Positions 6,180 to 7,188 of a DNA stretch of 7,188 nucleotides are shown in pieces. The notes under the pieces are model-generated. The model was not told the DNA's origin, did not search any database, and was given only the letters and a program-made list of their open reading frames with translations. The translations under genes were made by a program, and so were the position numbers. Source of the stretch: Acetobacteraceae bacterium (GTDB taxonomy: Bacteria; Pseudomonadota; Alphaproteobacteria; Acetobacterales; Acetobacteraceae); contig CANJXD010000297.1 in assembly GCA_947478535.1 (NCBI GenBank), positions 1-7,188 of the forward strand. Reading direction: 5' to 3'. Position 1 is the stretch's first letter. Every line of letters begins with the position of its first letter.

Positions 6180-6938
6180 ATGGCAGCGGAATCCTTCGGC
6201 TTCGAGGCCCGTCGCCTGGTGCGTGCCGCCGCATCGGCCACGCTCTCGACCGTGACGGAGGGCCAGCCCTTCGCCGCCCTCGTCACCCCTGCCACGGCGC
6301 CGGACCTGTCCGTGCTGATGCTCCTGTCGTCCCTGTCGGAGCACACCCGCCACTTGCGGGCCGAACCGCGCTGCGCCCTGCTGTTCCAGGGCGCGCCCGA
6401 AACCGCCAACCCCCAGACCGCGCCCCGCGTCACCCTGACCGGGGTCGCCGAGGAAGTACCGGCGGTGGAAGCGCCCGGCCTCAAGGCCCGCTGGCTGGCG
6501 CGCCACGCCTATGCGGCCTTTTACGCCGATTTCGGCGATTTCGCGCTGTGGCGCCTGCGCCCCCAGGCGGGGCTGCTGGTCGGCGGCTTCGCCCGCGCCA
6601 CGCGGCTGAAGCGCGCCGACCTGCTGCCGGATGCCGCCGCGGTGGCCGCGCTGGCCGAGGCGGAGGGCGAGATCATCGCCCATGTGAATGCCGACCATGC
6701 CGATGCCCTGGCGGCGATGGCGGAAGGGATGCACGGCCATGTGCCCGGCCAGGCATGGCGCCTCGTCGCCGTCGATTCCGACGGCTGCGATCTGGCGCCC
6801 CAAGATGCGACCGGGGGGGCGGTACTCCGCCACGCCTGGGCCGCGCCGGTGGGCGATGCGGACGGCGTTCGCGCCGGGCTGATCCGCGCCGCTCGGGCCG
6901 GTCGTGACGCACTGCACAACAGAATTGTGCCAAAGTAA
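6180..6938 (+). CDS. HugZ-family FMN-binding split-barrel protein with C-terminal DUF2470
   Basis: A 252-residue protein without signal peptide or membrane segment, presumably cytoplasmic. Residues about 5-145 resemble the pyridoxamine-5'-phosphate-oxidase-like split barrel (AAASATLSTVTEGQPFAALV at 16-35, LLSSLSEHTRHLRAEPRCAL at 48-67, PRVTLTGVAEEV at 82-93, FALWRLRPQAGLLVGGF at 121-137). Residues about 161-237 are a DUF2470 domain with EIIAHVNADHADAL (164-177) and LVAVDSDGCDLA (195-206). This two-part layout is that of HugZ/HutZ-like proteins, some of which bind or degrade heme, while others may be flavin- or F420-dependent oxidoreductases. The heme function is family knowledge and cannot be assigned here: no heme-uptake genes are nearby, so a general 'pyridoxamine 5'-phosphate oxidase family' label is equally defensible. 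It is transcribed divergently from chvI. Confidence 0.88.
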   Translation: MAAESFGFEARRLVRAAASATLSTVTEGQPFAALVTPATAPDLSVLMLLSSLSEHTRHLRAEPRCALLFQGAPETANPQTAPRVTLTGVAEEVPAVEAPGLKARWLARHAYAAFYADFGDFALWRLRPQAGLLVGGFARATRLKRADLLPDAAAVAALAEAEGEIIAHVNADHADALAAMAEGMHGHVPGQAWRLVAVDSDGCDLAPQDATGGAVLRHAWAAPVGDADGVRAGLIRAARAGRDALHNRIVPK

Positions 6939-6955
6939 CCGGCTGGTTCGCATTG

Positions 6956-6980
6956 ATTAGGGCAGCTTACCCGCCCTAAT
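6956..6980 (+). terminator. Stem-loop after the hugZ-family gene, probable weak terminator
   Basis: Perfect 8-bp arms ATTAGGGC (6956-6963) and GCCCTAAT (6973-6980) enclose a 9-nt loop 17 nt after the stop codon, followed only by TTTC. The stem is good but the U tract is short, so termination may be partial. As it lies about 90 nt before pckA it could also be an operator or a leader structure of that gene. Confidence 0.5.
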
Positions 6981-7024
6981 TTCGCCCCCCTGGGCGCCGA
7001 GAAGGGCGCGCTGCCGCCTTGGCG

Positions 7025-7045
7025 TTGATCGGTGCCTTGATCGGT
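7025..7045 (+). promoter_or_regulatory. Tandem TTGATCGGT repeat upstream of pckA
   Basis: Two identical 9-mers TTGATCGGT at 7025-7033 and 7037-7045 (12-base period, close to one helical turn) end 25 nt before the pckA start codon. Tandem half-sites at about one turn spacing are the usual arrangement for OmpR/PhoB-family regulators, and a ChvI gene lies nearby, so a regulator site is a reasonable guess. No matching -35/-10 pair was identified, and the site may lie within the transcribed leader. Confidence 0.4.
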
Positions 7046-7070
7046 CCCATGGCGCAATTGGAGGTTCCTG

Positions 7071-7188
7071 ATGACGTCCGACGTATCCGCCCTTTCCGGG
7101 ACCGGCGTAGCCGGCCCGGCGGCCATCCACGCCAACCTGACCGCGCCGGGCCTCTATGCCCATGCGCTGCGCAGGGGTGAGGGCCGGC
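7071..7188 (+). CDS. pckA: Phosphoenolpyruvate carboxykinase (ATP), N-terminal part, runs off the window
   Basis: The first 39 codons are present, with GGAGG (7060-7064) 6 nt before the ATG. The translation begins MTSDVSALSGTGVAGPAAIH and continues with NLTAPGLYAHALRRGEG. The pattern '(V/I)HxNLxxPxLYxxALRRGEG' is the N-terminal signature of alphaproteobacterial PckA, which converts oxaloacetate and ATP to phosphoenolpyruvate, CO2 and ADP at the start of gluconeogenesis. The ATP- and metal-binding motifs lie outside the window. Location near chvI agrees with the conserved pckA-chvI neighbourhood of rhizobia. The identification rests on a short stretch plus synteny. Confidence 0.8.
   Translation, partial: MTSDVSALSGTGVAGPAAIHANLTAPGLYAHALRRGEGR

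Noticed and set aside
5471..6907. 478-codon plus-strand open frame across chvI and the hugZ-family gene
   Set aside because: It is antisense to chvI and out of frame with the hugZ-family gene, with an Arg/Gly/Pro-rich composition and no recognisable motif.
6914..6930. GCACAA/TTGTGC inverted repeat at the 3' end of the hugZ-family gene; the flanking minus-strand TGGCAC suggested a sigma-54 site
   Set aside because: The GG-N10-GC spacing required for sigma-54 is not met, and the repeat lies within coding sequence with only 6-bp arms.
1..7188. Search for CRISPR arrays, insertion sequences, tRNA/rRNA genes, phage or toxin-antitoxin genes, or a defence or biosynthetic system
   Set aside because: No regularly spaced repeats, transposase-like proteins, RNA gene landmarks or novel-system gene set are visible. 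All substantial genes belong to recognisable metabolic, transport or regulatory families.

Overview
The window is about two-thirds G+C, with tight gene spacing and strong Shine-Dalgarno sequences. Gene content points to an alphaproteobacterium, most likely Rhodospirillales/Acetobacteraceae (Roseomonas-like). The main support is a ChvI-type response regulator close to what looks like the 5' end of pckA, a classic alphaproteobacterial neighbourhood. The taxonomic call is inference from protein style and synteny.

Layout from left to right: (1) bases 1-2909 hold a minus-strand operon read right to left: a PrpE/ACSS3-type propionyl-CoA synthetase, then an ECHDC3-type crotonase-fold protein (5-nt gap), then the first 59 codons of a second acyl-CoA synthetase (14-nt gap) that runs off the left edge. 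(2) Bases 2910-3100 separate this operon from the upstream MFS gene and contain a textbook intrinsic terminator. (3) Bases 3101-4840 (minus) encode an MHS-family MFS transporter with an extra domain of about 120 residues between TM9 and TM10. (4) Bases 4841-5374 have no credible gene. They hold two AT-rich islands, a cluster of TGTCC-type repeats and a possible terminator stem. (5) Bases 5375-6076 (minus) encode ChvI. (6) Bases 6180-6938 (plus, divergent) encode a HugZ/DUF2470 split-barrel protein. (7) Bases 7071-7188 (plus) are the start of a probable ATP-dependent PEP carboxykinase, preceded by a tandem 9-bp repeat.

Functionally, the left half looks like uptake and CoA activation of short-chain or other carboxylic acids. 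The right half combines an acid/cell-envelope-type regulator with the entry step of gluconeogenesis. In rhizobia ChvG/ChvI controls pckA, so an organic-acid-metabolism theme across the window is plausible but not shown by the sequence.

I found no mobile element, CRISPR array, tRNA or rRNA, and no clearly novel multi-gene system. The more unusual points are the transporter insert, the crotonase lacking both catalytic glutamates between two acyl-CoA ligases, the absence of chvG directly downstream of chvI, and several unexplained repeat signals in the intergenic regions.
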